DNA of 64,000 nucleotides from JANOZM01 sp031429355 (GTDB taxonomy: Bacteria; Pseudomonadota; Gammaproteobacteria; Burkholderiales; Burkholderiaceae_E). This document shows, piece after piece, positions 18,267 through 26,593 of this stretch (position 1 is the first letter of the stretch; each line of letters starts with the position of its first letter). The translations under genes were made by a program, and so were the position numbers. The notes under the pieces were generated by a model. It saw nothing but the letters and a program-made list of their open reading frames with translations. It was not told the origin of the DNA and did not search any database. The stretch spans positions 248,001-312,000 of the forward strand of contig JANOZM010000013.1 of NCBI GenBank assembly GCA_031429355.1, read 5' to 3'.

Positions 18267-19064
18267 TTAGTCGCTTGGAATGTCGTAACCCAAAGCGCCT
18301 GAAATGAGCGATGTGGTGTTACACAACTGATCAATCCATTGATCTTGCATAAAATCGGCAGGGGCCGAAATAGACAAGCCTGCCACTAGCCGTCCGGTAT
18401 CGTCACGAATGCCCGCCGCAATGCAACGCACGCCCAACTCTAGTTCTTCGTTATCGCGCGCATAGCCCCGTGCCCGCACGAGGCTTAACTCTCGCTCTAG
18501 TGCTTGTGGTTCAGTAAGCGAATTTTTAGTTTGGCCGCGCAAACCGGTCCGCGTAATGTAGTGGCGAACCGCCGTAAAGTCATCTGCAGCTAAAAATAAT
18601 TTACCGACCGAAGTTAAATGCAAAGGCGCACGGCCACCAACGGCACGAACCACCTGCATGCCGCTGCGTTCGGAAATTGCGCGTTCGATGTACACAATTT
18701 CGTCGCCTTGGCGCACCGAAAGGTTAACGGGCTGTTGGGTAGCGCGGTGTAACTCGCGCATGGGCGCCAAGGCAGCATCGCGTACGTTTAAACGCGACTT
18801 TACTAGGTTACCTAACTCTAAAAGACGCAACCCTAATTGGTAGTTGCCCGCTTCCGGTCGATCAACAAACCGCGCGGTAACTAGGTCATTCAAAATACGA
18901 TGTGCGGTGGATGGATGCAAGCCAGTGCGCTTGGCTAGCGCCTTTAAACTGACCGGATCATTGTGCTCTGCAAGTGCTGAAAACAGCGCCACCATCCGTT
19001 CTATAACTTGGATGCTCGATTTGCTGCCAGTTTCGGCGATTTCGGTGGGTAAGGGAGGACTCAT
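18267..19064 (-). CDS. IclR-family transcriptional regulator
   Basis: A 265-residue regulator with a winged helix-turn-helix (LKALAKRTGLHPSTAHRILN) and an IclR effector domain (about 90-260, with GRAPLHLTSVGKLFLAA and DNEELELGVRCIAAGI). Family length is normal. No Shine-Dalgarno site precedes the ATG at 19064; TATAAA lies about six bases upstream on the same strand, so initiation could be nearly leaderless. A perfect palindrome TGAAACGATGTTTCA sits 16 bases before the start codon, where an autoregulatory operator would be expected. Target genes are not obvious. Confidence 0.87.
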   Translation of the reverse strand: MSPPLPTEIAETGSKSSIQVIERMVALFSALAEHNDPVSLKALAKRTGLHPSTAHRILNDLVTARFVDRPEAGNYQLGLRLLELGNLVKSRLNVRDAALAPMRELHRATQQPVNLSVRQGDEIVYIERAISERSGMQVVRAVGGRAPLHLTSVGKLFLAADDFTAVRHYITRTGLRGQTKNSLTEPQALERELSLVRARGYARDNEELELGVRCIAAGIRDDTGRLVAGLSISAPADFMQDQWIDQLCNTTSLISGALGYDIPSD

Positions 19065-19079
19065 GAATGTTTTATATCA

Positions 19080-19094
19080 TGAAACGATGTTTCA
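19080..19094. promoter_or_regulatory. KdgR-like palindromic operator upstream of iclR gene
   Basis: TGAAACGATGTTTCA is an inverted repeat with six-base arms and a three-base centre. It closely resembles the operator core known for KdgR, an IclR-family repressor (TGAAAC and GTTTCA arms). Position and symmetry suggest binding by the adjacent IclR protein and autoregulation; this is inference. Confidence 0.55.
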
Positions 19095-19111
19095 AAGCTA
19101 CTGCCCTTTTG

Positions 19112-19169
19112 GGTCACGCGACTAAACTTGGGTCACGCCCCTAAGCATGAGTCACGCGCTTAAACTTGC
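19112..19169. repeat. Three 19-20 bp direct repeats
   Basis: GGTCACGCGACTAAACTTG (19112-19130), GGTCACGCCCCTAAGCATGA (19131-19150) and GTCACGCGCTTAAACTTG (19151-19168) follow head to tail, one or two helical turns apart. They lie upstream of the iclR gene and run into the 3' end of the radical SAM gene. They may be a regulator-binding array or a slippage product. Confidence 0.7.
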
Positions 19170-20779
19170 TCCGCTTTTACAAACCGCGCTTGTCGTTTTG
19201 GCGTAGATCTTGGCGCAGTCTTATCGGTAGGCCTTGTCAATTGATTCGCAGCAGTGGACGAGTCGGCTTGACTGCCATCGCGCCCAATCGAAACGCCTTT
19301 GGCCATAAAACTCAAGCGACCTTTAGCCTTGGTCGCCCAGTAGTCTTTAGTTAGATCTTCTTGCAGGCTTAATGCAGCCGCTTCGCTTGTATCGGTCGTA
19401 TGCACAGTCAAAAATTCATAGACCAAATCAAACAATCGCTCCATCGCGATTTGATGCGTGGCGTCGGTTTTTGCATAAATCCAATCACTAAACGCTAAAA
19501 AACGCTCGAAGGGCAGATTGCCAAGTAAGTGGGGTAGGGTGTTCGGGAAGCGCCCCGAGTTCACAATTAAATCCCAATAGCGCGCAAGCCTTGTGATGCG
19601 CTGCGTTTCTGCAAAAGTTAAAGCGTCAGTAGCCAGCACGTTATAGGGTGGGCGCCAGTTGTAGCGCATGCTGTGGGCTTCGGTGTGGCGAATAATCGGC
19701 GTGCCGCGTAGGCGTTTAAGTACACCTAGCTGAATCTCATGCGGGCCAAAACTGTACAGCCTATTAATACCAGCGCCAAAACTTTCTAAATTTTCGCCGG
19801 GCAATCCGGCAATTAAATCGACGTGCAAATGGGCATTGGTGTTTGATACCAACCAACGAATATTGTCTTCGGCTTTTTCGTCGTTTTGGCGCCGTGAAAT
19901 TAATGTTTGCACGGTAGGGTTAAAAGTTTGAATACCAATTTCAAACTGCAAGGCTCCCGGTGGAAACTTTAAAATTGTTTCGCGTAACGCAGCGGGTAAA
20001 TGATCGGGAACCAGTTCGAAGTGTGCAAAAACAGGATCATTTGGATCGAGTGCCAACTTATCCAAAAAGAACTGCATGATGCGTTGGCTGGCTTTGATAT
20101 TTAAATTGAAGGTGCGATCAACAAACTTAAAAGTGCGCGCGCCACGGGCATATAAGCCTTCCATCTCGGCTAAAAATTTGTCAAGGTCGAACGGGGTTGC
20201 AGTTTTGTCTAACGAACTTAAACAAAATTCGCATTTAAACGGGCAGCCACGCGAAGCCTCAACATAAATATAGCGTTTACGAATATCTTCATCGCTGTAA
20301 AACTGATAGGGCAACTGCAATTGATCTAATTCAAAACCTTCGGCAGGAATGATTTTTTGCAATAGCTGCTGGGCAATTTTTGGACCTTCCAATAATTGCT
20401 TACACAGTTTGTAAAAACTAATATCGCCTTGGCCGGTAATAATGTAATCGGCAAATTTTGCTAAGTCAGGTAGGTCGTTTGCAAAACTAACTTCTGGCCC
20501 GCCTAAAACAATTTTTATTTCGGGGGCGATGGCCTTTAGCATTCCCACTACGGTGGTTATTTCTTCGACGTTCCAAATATAGACACCAAAGCCAACAATG
20601 CGTGGGTCGTACGCCAACACTTGTTCAACAATTACCTCGGCCTTGGTACCCATTACAAATTCGCCAATATGGGCCTGGCTTTGCAATTCGTTTAGGTTGG
20701 CGTACAAATAACGCAAACCTAATGAGGCATGTTGAAAGCGCGCATTTAAAGTGCTTAAAAGAATATTGGCTTGCTTCAT
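19160..20779 (-). CDS. B12-binding-domain radical SAM protein
   Basis: A 539-residue protein. Residues 1-140 form a cobalamin-binding-like Rossmann domain (YDPRIVGFGVYIWN, IVLGGPEVS). The radical SAM core follows with the cluster motif CPFKCEFC (near 181-188) and later VDLIAGLPGENLESF. The last third is typical of this family, and a basic, low-complexity tail (about 495-539) is added at the end. Such enzymes make 5'-deoxyadenosyl radicals for methylation or rearrangement; no substrate is known for this family. It starts two bases after the XRE regulator gene and closes the nudix-aat-bpt-pyrD operon. Confidence 0.87.
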   Translation of the reverse strand: MKQANILLSTLNARFQHASLGLRYLYANLNELQSQAHIGEFVMGTKAEVIVEQVLAYDPRIVGFGVYIWNVEEITTVVGMLKAIAPEIKIVLGGPEVSFANDLPDLAKFADYIITGQGDISFYKLCKQLLEGPKIAQQLLQKIIPAEGFELDQLQLPYQFYSDEDIRKRYIYVEASRGCPFKCEFCLSSLDKTATPFDLDKFLAEMEGLYARGARTFKFVDRTFNLNIKASQRIMQFFLDKLALDPNDPVFAHFELVPDHLPAALRETILKFPPGALQFEIGIQTFNPTVQTLISRRQNDEKAEDNIRWLVSNTNAHLHVDLIAGLPGENLESFGAGINRLYSFGPHEIQLGVLKRLRGTPIIRHTEAHSMRYNWRPPYNVLATDALTFAETQRITRLARYWDLIVNSGRFPNTLPHLLGNLPFERFLAFSDWIYAKTDATHQIAMERLFDLVYEFLTVHTTDTSEAAALSLQEDLTKDYWATKAKGRLSFMAKGVSIGRDGSQADSSTAANQLTRPTDKTAPRSTPKRQARFVKAEQV

Positions 20780-20781
20780 TA

Positions 20782-21537
20782 TTAATTTATATCCGAAAGT
20801 TTTTCGGCTCTACGTTTAAGGCTAACGATGTCTTCAAAAGTCCAATTGCGCAAAGCCAGCATCATGCCAACCGTAGTACGTCCTTGAATACCAAGCGATT
20901 CATCAACATCGGCCAGTTCATTAATTTCTTGCGACAACCGATTGAGTTTGCCATTAAGCACGGCCATCGACGCGGGTCCAAGCTCGCGGAACTCAAATCG
21001 AAAAATCTCTGAGGTGTCGGTAAACTTATCGGTAAGAAAACTCTTTTCTACTACGGGGCCATACAAAATACGTACTGGACCTTGCAACCGAAACCGAACG
21101 GTACGCGTAGTTTTTAGCTTAATGCTATTGCCCGCGCCTAGCTCTATGACACCAATTTTATCCAACTTCACCGCCAACTGTATTGCCTCGGGCTCAGTGA
21201 TTTCGTAGCTGTCAATAATTTGCGCCATGGTCCATCCATTGGCCAGCAAATACCAAAGCCCTAACAACCGTGGGTCTTTGGTTAAATCGCGTTCTTGTTG
21301 GATTGAAAGCTCGGTCATTAGCTCGGCACGTTGTCGGGCTAATTTTGCGAGTTCAAAAAAATCAAGTTCTAGTGCATCGCAAATTTCTTCAAGGCGTTGC
21401 AAGGTCATCACCTGACGCGAGAACATGCGCTTTACATTCGCCTCGCTCATCTTTAATAGCTTTGATAACTCAGCGTAGGTCATGTTGCGCGCTTTCAGGG
21501 CGGCTTTTAAAGCTTCTACTAAGCGAGACGTATCGTT
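20782..21537 (-). CDS. XRE-type helix-turn-helix regulator
   Basis: About 251 residues. The N-terminal 70 residues are a Cro/C1-type helix-turn-helix (MTYAELSKLLKMSEANVKRM, then LQRLEEICDALELDFFELAKLA). The rest is a domain of unknown function with a second possible DNA-contact helix (WTMAQIIDSYEITEPEAIQL). I prefer the GTG at 21537, 13 bases after the pyrD stop; an in-frame ATG at 21597 would overlap pyrD by 47 bases. It lies between pyrD and the radical SAM gene in one transcription unit. Its targets are unknown. Confidence 0.75.
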   Translation of the reverse strand, partial: NDTSRLVEALKAALKARNMTYAELSKLLKMSEANVKRMFSRQVMTLQRLEEICDALELDFFELAKLARQRAELMTELSIQQERDLTKDPRLLGLWYLLANGWTMAQIIDSYEITEPEAIQLAVKLDKIGVIELGAGNSIKLKTTRTVRFRLQGPVRILYGPVVEKSFLTDKFTDTSEIFRFEFRELGPASMAVLNGKLNRLSQEINELADVDESLGIQGRTTVGMMLALRNWTFEDIVSLKRRAEKLSDIN

Positions 21538-21550
21538 CACTTGTTTACTT

Positions 21551-22600
21551 TCATTTGGCAGCTCTGAGTTGTTTAAGGCCGTGCGCGATCTCGCCAACTA
21601 ACTGTGGGCCGCTGTAAATAAGACCGGTATAAATTTGTACTAAGTCGGCACCCGCTGCAATTTTGCTTTGTGCGTCGGCAGCACTCATGATGCCGCCAAC
21701 GCCAACAATGGGGTACTTGCTTGGCAGTGCGGCACGCAATTTTTTAATGACCGAATTGCTAGCTTGTAAAACAGGCGCGCCTGATAAACCACCAGCCTCT
21801 TGGGCGTGTGGATGCCCCTCAACGGCGGCGCGATTTAATGTGGTGTTGGTGGCGATGACTCCGTCTATTTTTAGGCGGTTTAAAGTTTTAGCAATCGCTT
21901 CGATTTGGTCGTCTTCTAAATCGGGTGCAATTTTTACGAGCATAGGTGCGGCGCGTTTATGTTTAATTGCAAGCGCGGATTGCTCCATTTTTAAAGTAGT
22001 CAGCAATTGCTCAAACTCATGGCCACTTTGCAGTTGGCGTAAATTTTTAGTGTTTGGTGACGAGATGTTTACCGTAATGTATGCAGCATACGGATACACC
22101 GCGCGCAAAGCAATAACGTAATCGTTGGTTGCTTGCTCAATTGGGGTGCTGGCGTTTTTGCCGATGTTAAGACCGATCAAGCCACCTTGTTCGTTAACCC
22201 AACGTGAGCGTTGTACATTGCTTAAAAATGTATCGACACCGAGGTTGTTAAATCCCAACCGGTTAATAAGCGCCTCGTGCTCGGGCAAGCGAAACATACG
22301 CGGCTTTGGGTTGCCAGCTTGCGCTTTAGGCGTGACGGTACCTACTTCGATAAAACCAAAACCTAGTTGTGCCAAGGCGTCGATATGGGCCGCGTTTTTA
22401 TCTAGACCAGCCGCTAGACCAACACGGTTACGAAACTTTAGGCCCATTAATTCAAATGGGTCGTCACAAACAGGGCCAGAGGCAACTTTAAGCAAACCAG
22501 CTTTTGACATTACGGTCATGCTGGCCAAAACCATTTCGTGGGCTTTTTCAGCATCGATGGCAAACAGCCAAGGACGGATAGCAGAATAAGGATTAATCAT
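21551..22600 (-). CDS. pyrD: Dihydroorotate dehydrogenase (quinone), class 2
   Basis: PyrD oxidises dihydroorotate to orotate, the fourth step of pyrimidine synthesis, passing electrons to membrane quinones. The 349-residue protein has the class 2 N-terminal membrane-associating extension (about 1-45), then GLAAGLDKNAAHIDAL, FIEVGTVTPKAQAGNPKPR, NINISSPNT-like TVNISSPNTKNLRQLQ with the catalytic Ser, and the C-terminal FMN phosphate segment VGVGGIMSAADA and IYTGLIYSGP. Length is normal. It lies 44 bases downstream of bpt in the same orientation. Confidence 0.97.
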   Translation of the reverse strand: MINPYSAIRPWLFAIDAEKAHEMVLASMTVMSKAGLLKVASGPVCDDPFELMGLKFRNRVGLAAGLDKNAAHIDALAQLGFGFIEVGTVTPKAQAGNPKPRMFRLPEHEALINRLGFNNLGVDTFLSNVQRSRWVNEQGGLIGLNIGKNASTPIEQATNDYVIALRAVYPYAAYITVNISSPNTKNLRQLQSGHEFEQLLTTLKMEQSALAIKHKRAAPMLVKIAPDLEDDQIEAIAKTLNRLKIDGVIATNTTLNRAAVEGHPHAQEAGGLSGAPVLQASNSVIKKLRAALPSKYPIVGVGGIMSAADAQSKIAAGADLVQIYTGLIYSGPQLVGEIAHGLKQLRAAK

Positions 22601-22644
22601 AGGACGACATTGTAAACGGTCGGGCGTTTAAGTTTTTAAAGCAC

Positions 22645-23388
22645 TTAGCTTTGGGGCGCCGAGATTTGTAAAGCCTGCCATTGCCCACCAATAAGAACTT
22701 GGGCTGGGCCGAATTCGGCTTTGTAGGCCATTTTCGGGCTGTTTTCAATCCAATAGCCAAGATAGACGTAAGGTAAACGCAATAACTTAGCTTGTTCAAT
22801 TTGCCAAAGAATATTGTATTTGCCATAGCTGGCACGTGGCACATCGGGATCGTAAAACGTATAAACCGACGATAAACCTTCGTTCAAAATATCGATAATA
22901 GAAACCATGCGTAAGGCACCAGTCCCATCGCGAAATTCAACTAACCGTGTATTGACTTTGCTTTGTAATAAATATTGCGAGTACTGGTCGCGGCTATCGT
23001 GATCCATACCGCCGCCGCTATGACGGCGCGATTGATAGCGTAAGTACAGTTCGTAATGTTCGGCAACAAAACCCAAACGAGCGACAACCGATTGTAGTGA
23101 TTGATGGGCTTTAACGGCGCGACGTTGGGTACGATTTGGTACAAACTCATTAACCGAAACACGAATTGGCGTGCAAGCACGGCAGCCATCACATTGAGGG
23201 CGGTAAGTGAACACGCCACTGCGACGAAAGCCGGCACCGACTAAATCGCTATACAGATCGGCGTTTACTAAATGATTAGGGGTAGCAACTTGCGAACGCG
23301 CTTGGTGGCCTGGCAAGTAACTGCAAGGGTAAGGCGCCGTCGTGTAAAACTGTAAGGCGGAGAAGGGTAGGTCCTTCAGGTGCGTCAT
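22645..23388 (-). CDS. bpt: Aspartate/glutamate leucyltransferase Bpt
   Basis: A 247-residue ATE1-like aminoacyl-tRNA-protein transferase. It starts with substrate-region residues PYPCSYLPGHQARSQV and has YRPQCDGCRACTPIRVSV, the Cys-containing signature of the family, then FYDPDVPRASYGKYNILWQI and YLGYWIENSPKMAYK. Bpt attaches leucine from Leu-tRNA to N-terminal Asp or Glu of proteins, marking them for the ClpS/ClpAP N-degron pathway. It follows aat by 16 bases, so both N-degron transferases are made from one mRNA. Confidence 0.95.
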   Translation of the reverse strand: MTHLKDLPFSALQFYTTAPYPCSYLPGHQARSQVATPNHLVNADLYSDLVGAGFRRSGVFTYRPQCDGCRACTPIRVSVNEFVPNRTQRRAVKAHQSLQSVVARLGFVAEHYELYLRYQSRRHSGGGMDHDSRDQYSQYLLQSKVNTRLVEFRDGTGALRMVSIIDILNEGLSSVYTFYDPDVPRASYGKYNILWQIEQAKLLRLPYVYLGYWIENSPKMAYKAEFGPAQVLIGGQWQALQISAPQS

Positions 23389-23404
23389 GCGAACAAGTAC
23401 TTCC

Positions 23405-24130
23405 TTAGGTAAAAGGGGTCAGACTAATTTCACCAATTGGCCACTGAAATTTTGGTTCGGCAGTTAGCACTTCTAGCCGATCTAAAAACTGGCGACGCGA
23501 TATTTCTCTACCACCCATAGAGGCTAAATGAGCGGTGTTCTGTTGGCAGTCTATCATGGGGCAGCCGTTCGCAGTGAGGATTGTTACCAGCCCCGTTAAC
23601 GCGATTTTTGACGCATCGTTTTGGCGTGCAAACATCGATTCGCCGTAAAACATTCGTCCTATGTTCATGCCATAAAGTCCACCGACTAAGTCTTGCCCAT
23701 TCCATAGCTCGACCGAGTGTGCAATGCCGCGCTCGTTTAAGGCCTTATAGGTGGCAATCATTTCTTCGGTAATCCATGTGCCGTCTTGCCCATTGCGCGG
23801 TTCCGCGCAGGCACGCATCACCCACTCGAACGCAGTATCTGTCTTTACAGTGAGTTGACTGTTGTTACGTAACGCTTTGAGGGTCTTGCTGAACGAACGC
23901 GTAATGCGTAGTTCAGCCGTGTAAAGTACCATGCGCGGGTCGGGAGACCACCACAGCACAGGTTGCCCTTCGGAAAACCACGGGAAAATGCCGCCTTTGT
24001 ATGCTTCTAGCACGCGCTCAGGAGATAAATCGGTACCTGCAGCAAGTAGGCCATTGGGCGAATCTAAAGCAGTGCTGGCGTGGGGTAGTGGATCATTAAT
24101 GTCGACCCACGGAACAGGAAGCCGCATCAT
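23405..24130 (-). CDS. aat: Leucyl/phenylalanyl-tRNA-protein transferase
   Basis: Aat transfers Leu or Phe from tRNA to N-terminal Lys or Arg, creating N-degrons for ClpS. The 241-residue protein shows the family landmarks FPWFSEGQPVLWWSPDPRMV, HSVELWNGQDLVGGLYG, GRMFYGESMF and IDCQQNTAHLASMGGREI. Length matches the family. It starts seven bases after the nudix gene and precedes bpt by 16 bases in the same operon. Confidence 0.96.
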   Translation of the reverse strand: MMRLPVPWVDINDPLPHASTALDSPNGLLAAGTDLSPERVLEAYKGGIFPWFSEGQPVLWWSPDPRMVLYTAELRITRSFSKTLKALRNNSQLTVKTDTAFEWVMRACAEPRNGQDGTWITEEMIATYKALNERGIAHSVELWNGQDLVGGLYGMNIGRMFYGESMFARQNDASKIALTGLVTILTANGCPMIDCQQNTAHLASMGGREISRRQFLDRLEVLTAEPKFQWPIGEISLTPFT

Positions 24131-24137
24131 GGTTGTT

Positions 24138-24722
24138 TTAGCTGAGCTTTGGCCGGTACTCTAGAGTTTTTGAGTGCACCGAAAAATGTCCGGTTTTTGA
24201 ATCCTCAAAAAAACGCCGTAGGGTAGTAGCGACCGTTTGAAACGCGAGTTGATCCCAAGGAATTTGATCTTCGGAGAACAACTGTACTTCTAGGCTTTCT
24301 TCGCCCGGTGCAAATTCTAAGTTGATCAGTTTTGCACGATAAAATAAATGGACTTGGTCGACATAAGGAACATCAACGACCGAAAACAAGGGCCCCAGCT
24401 CGATGTTTGCCCCAGCTTCTTCTTGGGTTTCGCGCATTGCGCCTTGAGCCGTGCTTTCGGCGTTCTCCATAAAGCCGGCTGGCAAAGTCCAAAAGCCATA
24501 ACGCGGTTCGATGGCGCGTTTGCACAAAAGAACTTTGGGGCCAGAGCTGTTGTCGCCACCGTTATCCCACACGGGCAATGTGCCAATAACTACTTTTGGA
24601 TTTTGATAATGAATGCTTTTACATTGCGAGCAAACAGCCCGAAGGCGGTTGTCGCCTTGCGGAATTTCGTATTGGACTGACGCGCCACATGCGGAACAAA
24701 ATTTGTATGTCTCGGCTACCAT
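24138..24722 (-). CDS. Nudix hydrolase with N-terminal zinc ribbon
   Basis: A 194-residue protein. The N-terminus carries two CxxC pairs (FCSACG and CSQCKS), a zinc ribbon like that of NADH pyrophosphatase NudC relatives, followed by the Nudix box GFMENAESTAQGAMRETQEEAG with the catalytic REtqEE core. It hydrolyses a nucleoside-diphosphate-linked substrate, which cannot be named. As the first gene before aat, bpt and pyrD it probably carries the operon promoter upstream of 24722. Confidence 0.88.
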   Translation of the reverse strand: MVAETYKFCSACGASVQYEIPQGDNRLRAVCSQCKSIHYQNPKVVIGTLPVWDNGGDNSSGPKVLLCKRAIEPRYGFWTLPAGFMENAESTAQGAMRETQEEAGANIELGPLFSVVDVPYVDQVHLFYRAKLINLEFAPGEESLEVQLFSEDQIPWDQLAFQTVATTLRRFFEDSKTGHFSVHSKTLEYRPKLS

Positions 24723-24796
24723 AACAGGAGTGTAGCCGATTAAATTTGAAATTGCTTAGGCCAAGTCGTTGCAGGGTCAACGCTGAAAAAAAGCGC

Positions 24797-26578
24797 TTAC
24801 TTTAAAAGCGCGATAAAGTCTTGCGGAGCGATGGGTTTGCTGCGCAAAAAGCCTTGGAACTGGTTGCAACCCAAGCTTTGCAAAAATTGCAATTGCCCCT
24901 CGGTCTCGACACCTTCTGCGGTTACTTGCAAGCCTAAGTTGCGGGCTAACGCGACAACGGCACCAACAATAGCGGCGCTATCTTTATCACCTGGTAGTCC
25001 CATTACAAATGAGCGATCAATTTTTAACTCGGTCAATGGCAATCGTTTTAGGTAAGCAAGTGACGAAAAACCCGTACCAAAGTCATCTAGTGAAATGGAC
25101 ACACCAGTCTCTGCGACGGCTTTAACAGCAATGTCTATCTCTTGATCATTTTGCATCAAGATCGATTCGGTAAATTCCACGATCAAATTAGACGGCTTTA
25201 CACCGTGCCGTCCGATGGAACGTTTTAAATCTTTCGATAATCGGTTCTCGGCCAATTGTGGAGTTGCCACGTTTACTGCTACTTTCAAATCGCGAATACC
25301 AAGGTGTTGCCATTCGGCCATTTGGCGGCAAGCTTCATCGATCACCCAAGCGCCCAAGTCAATAATTAGGCGAGATTGTTCTGCGATCGAGATGAAGAAA
25401 TTTGGGGTTAATAAGCCGCGTTCTGGATGTTGCCAGCGAATTAGGGCCTCAGCACCAACTATTTCTAAAGTACGTAAATCAACTTTTGGTTGGTACAGTA
25501 ATCGAAACTCGCCGCGTTCAATTGCGCGGTGCAGCTGGCTCTCTAAGGCTAATCGATCTGCGCTTTCGCGGTTGTAAGCGCTGTTAAAATAACGAATTGT
25601 TTTTGGACCAATGCGTTTGCTTTCGCGCATTGCCGATTCGGCGTTACGCAACATACTTTCGGCGGTATCACCGTCGTTTGGAAATGTTGCAATCCCAATT
25701 GAGGCGTTTATAAATAATTCGTTTCCATCGATATGAAATGGTCGCGCAATTGCGTCTTGTAGTCTTTTGGCTACTTGGCCGGCAAGTAAACCTTCAGGCA
25801 GGTCCACTAGGACCGCAGTAAACTCATCACCTGAAAAGCGCGAGAGTGAATTTCCACCGGGTTGGTCAGCAGGGCGACCAATTCCGTCGGTACCACGAAT
25901 GCAGGCTTGTAAACGCTCTGCTACGCTAACTAAGAGCGCATCTGCACTGCGATGGCCAAGACTTTCGTTAATTTTATTAAAGCGATCAAGGTTAATTTGT
26001 AAAACGGAGAAAGGTGACAGAGTTCGGGCGCTTCGGCGCACTTGGCCTGCCAACTGATGCATTAAAAAGCTGCGGTTTGGCAAGCTTGTTAACGGATCAA
26101 AATAAGCCATACGATCGTTGTAGGCTTTTACCGCTAAAGTATTGCGAACGCGCAGCGCCAATTCACTTGGATCGACAGGCTTTTCTAGAAAATCAGTAGC
26201 GCCTAACTCTAGTACACGTAGTTTGGTTTCAGCGTCGGAGGCTGAGGTCATGACAACAACAGGTAGCATCTTTAGATACGGGTCTTGGCGGACCATTTTT
26301 AAAATATCAAAGCCACTAACTTTAGGCATTTTTAAATCGAGCAGCAACATATCGGGTCGTTGCGTTTGAATCGCAGCAATCGCTAATGTTGGGTCGGTAA
26401 TACTGACGAATTCTGTAAAGCCTGATTCGGCCAAAAAGGTGCGCACAACTTCGACCAAGATTGGCTCGTCGTCGATCATCATAATGCTGGCGTGCGCCAA
26501 CATACCGAGGCCTTTTGAATTAGTACCGGTAGGCAAGGGTGAATTTGAAGAAGAGGAAGCGGGAGCGGAAGATGACAT
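24797..26578 (-). CDS. Response regulator with GGDEF and EAL domains
   Basis: A 593-residue cyclic-di-GMP signalling protein. A receiver domain (about 30-150) has MIDDE and the phospho-acceptor Asp in MLLLDLKMP. A GGDEF domain (about 160-330) has SGDEF where the consensus is GGDEF, so cyclase activity is doubtful. The EAL domain (about 340-593) keeps EALIRW, DDFGTGFSSL and EGVET, so phosphodiesterase activity is likely. A proline/serine-rich stretch leads into the receiver. It begins 15 bases after the hybrid kinase gene, which is its probable phosphodonor. A drop in cyclic-di-GMP on signalling is the simplest prediction. Confidence 0.92.
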   Translation of the reverse strand: MSSSAPASSSSNSPLPTGTNSKGLGMLAHASIMMIDDEPILVEVVRTFLAESGFTEFVSITDPTLAIAAIQTQRPDMLLLDLKMPKVSGFDILKMVRQDPYLKMLPVVVMTSASDAETKLRVLELGATDFLEKPVDPSELALRVRNTLAVKAYNDRMAYFDPLTSLPNRSFLMHQLAGQVRRSARTLSPFSVLQINLDRFNKINESLGHRSADALLVSVAERLQACIRGTDGIGRPADQPGGNSLSRFSGDEFTAVLVDLPEGLLAGQVAKRLQDAIARPFHIDGNELFINASIGIATFPNDGDTAESMLRNAESAMRESKRIGPKTIRYFNSAYNRESADRLALESQLHRAIERGEFRLLYQPKVDLRTLEIVGAEALIRWQHPERGLLTPNFFISIAEQSRLIIDLGAWVIDEACRQMAEWQHLGIRDLKVAVNVATPQLAENRLSKDLKRSIGRHGVKPSNLIVEFTESILMQNDQEIDIAVKAVAETGVSISLDDFGTGFSSLAYLKRLPLTELKIDRSFVMGLPGDKDSAAIVGAVVALARNLGLQVTAEGVETEGQLQFLQSLGCNQFQGFLRSKPIAPQDFIALLK

Positions 26579-26593
26579 GTCTAAATTATCCTC

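Noticed and set aside
18255..18268. Small hairpin CTAAA-TCGC-TTTAG between pbpG and the IclR gene
   Set aside because: Only five pairs and no T-run; too weak to call a terminator.
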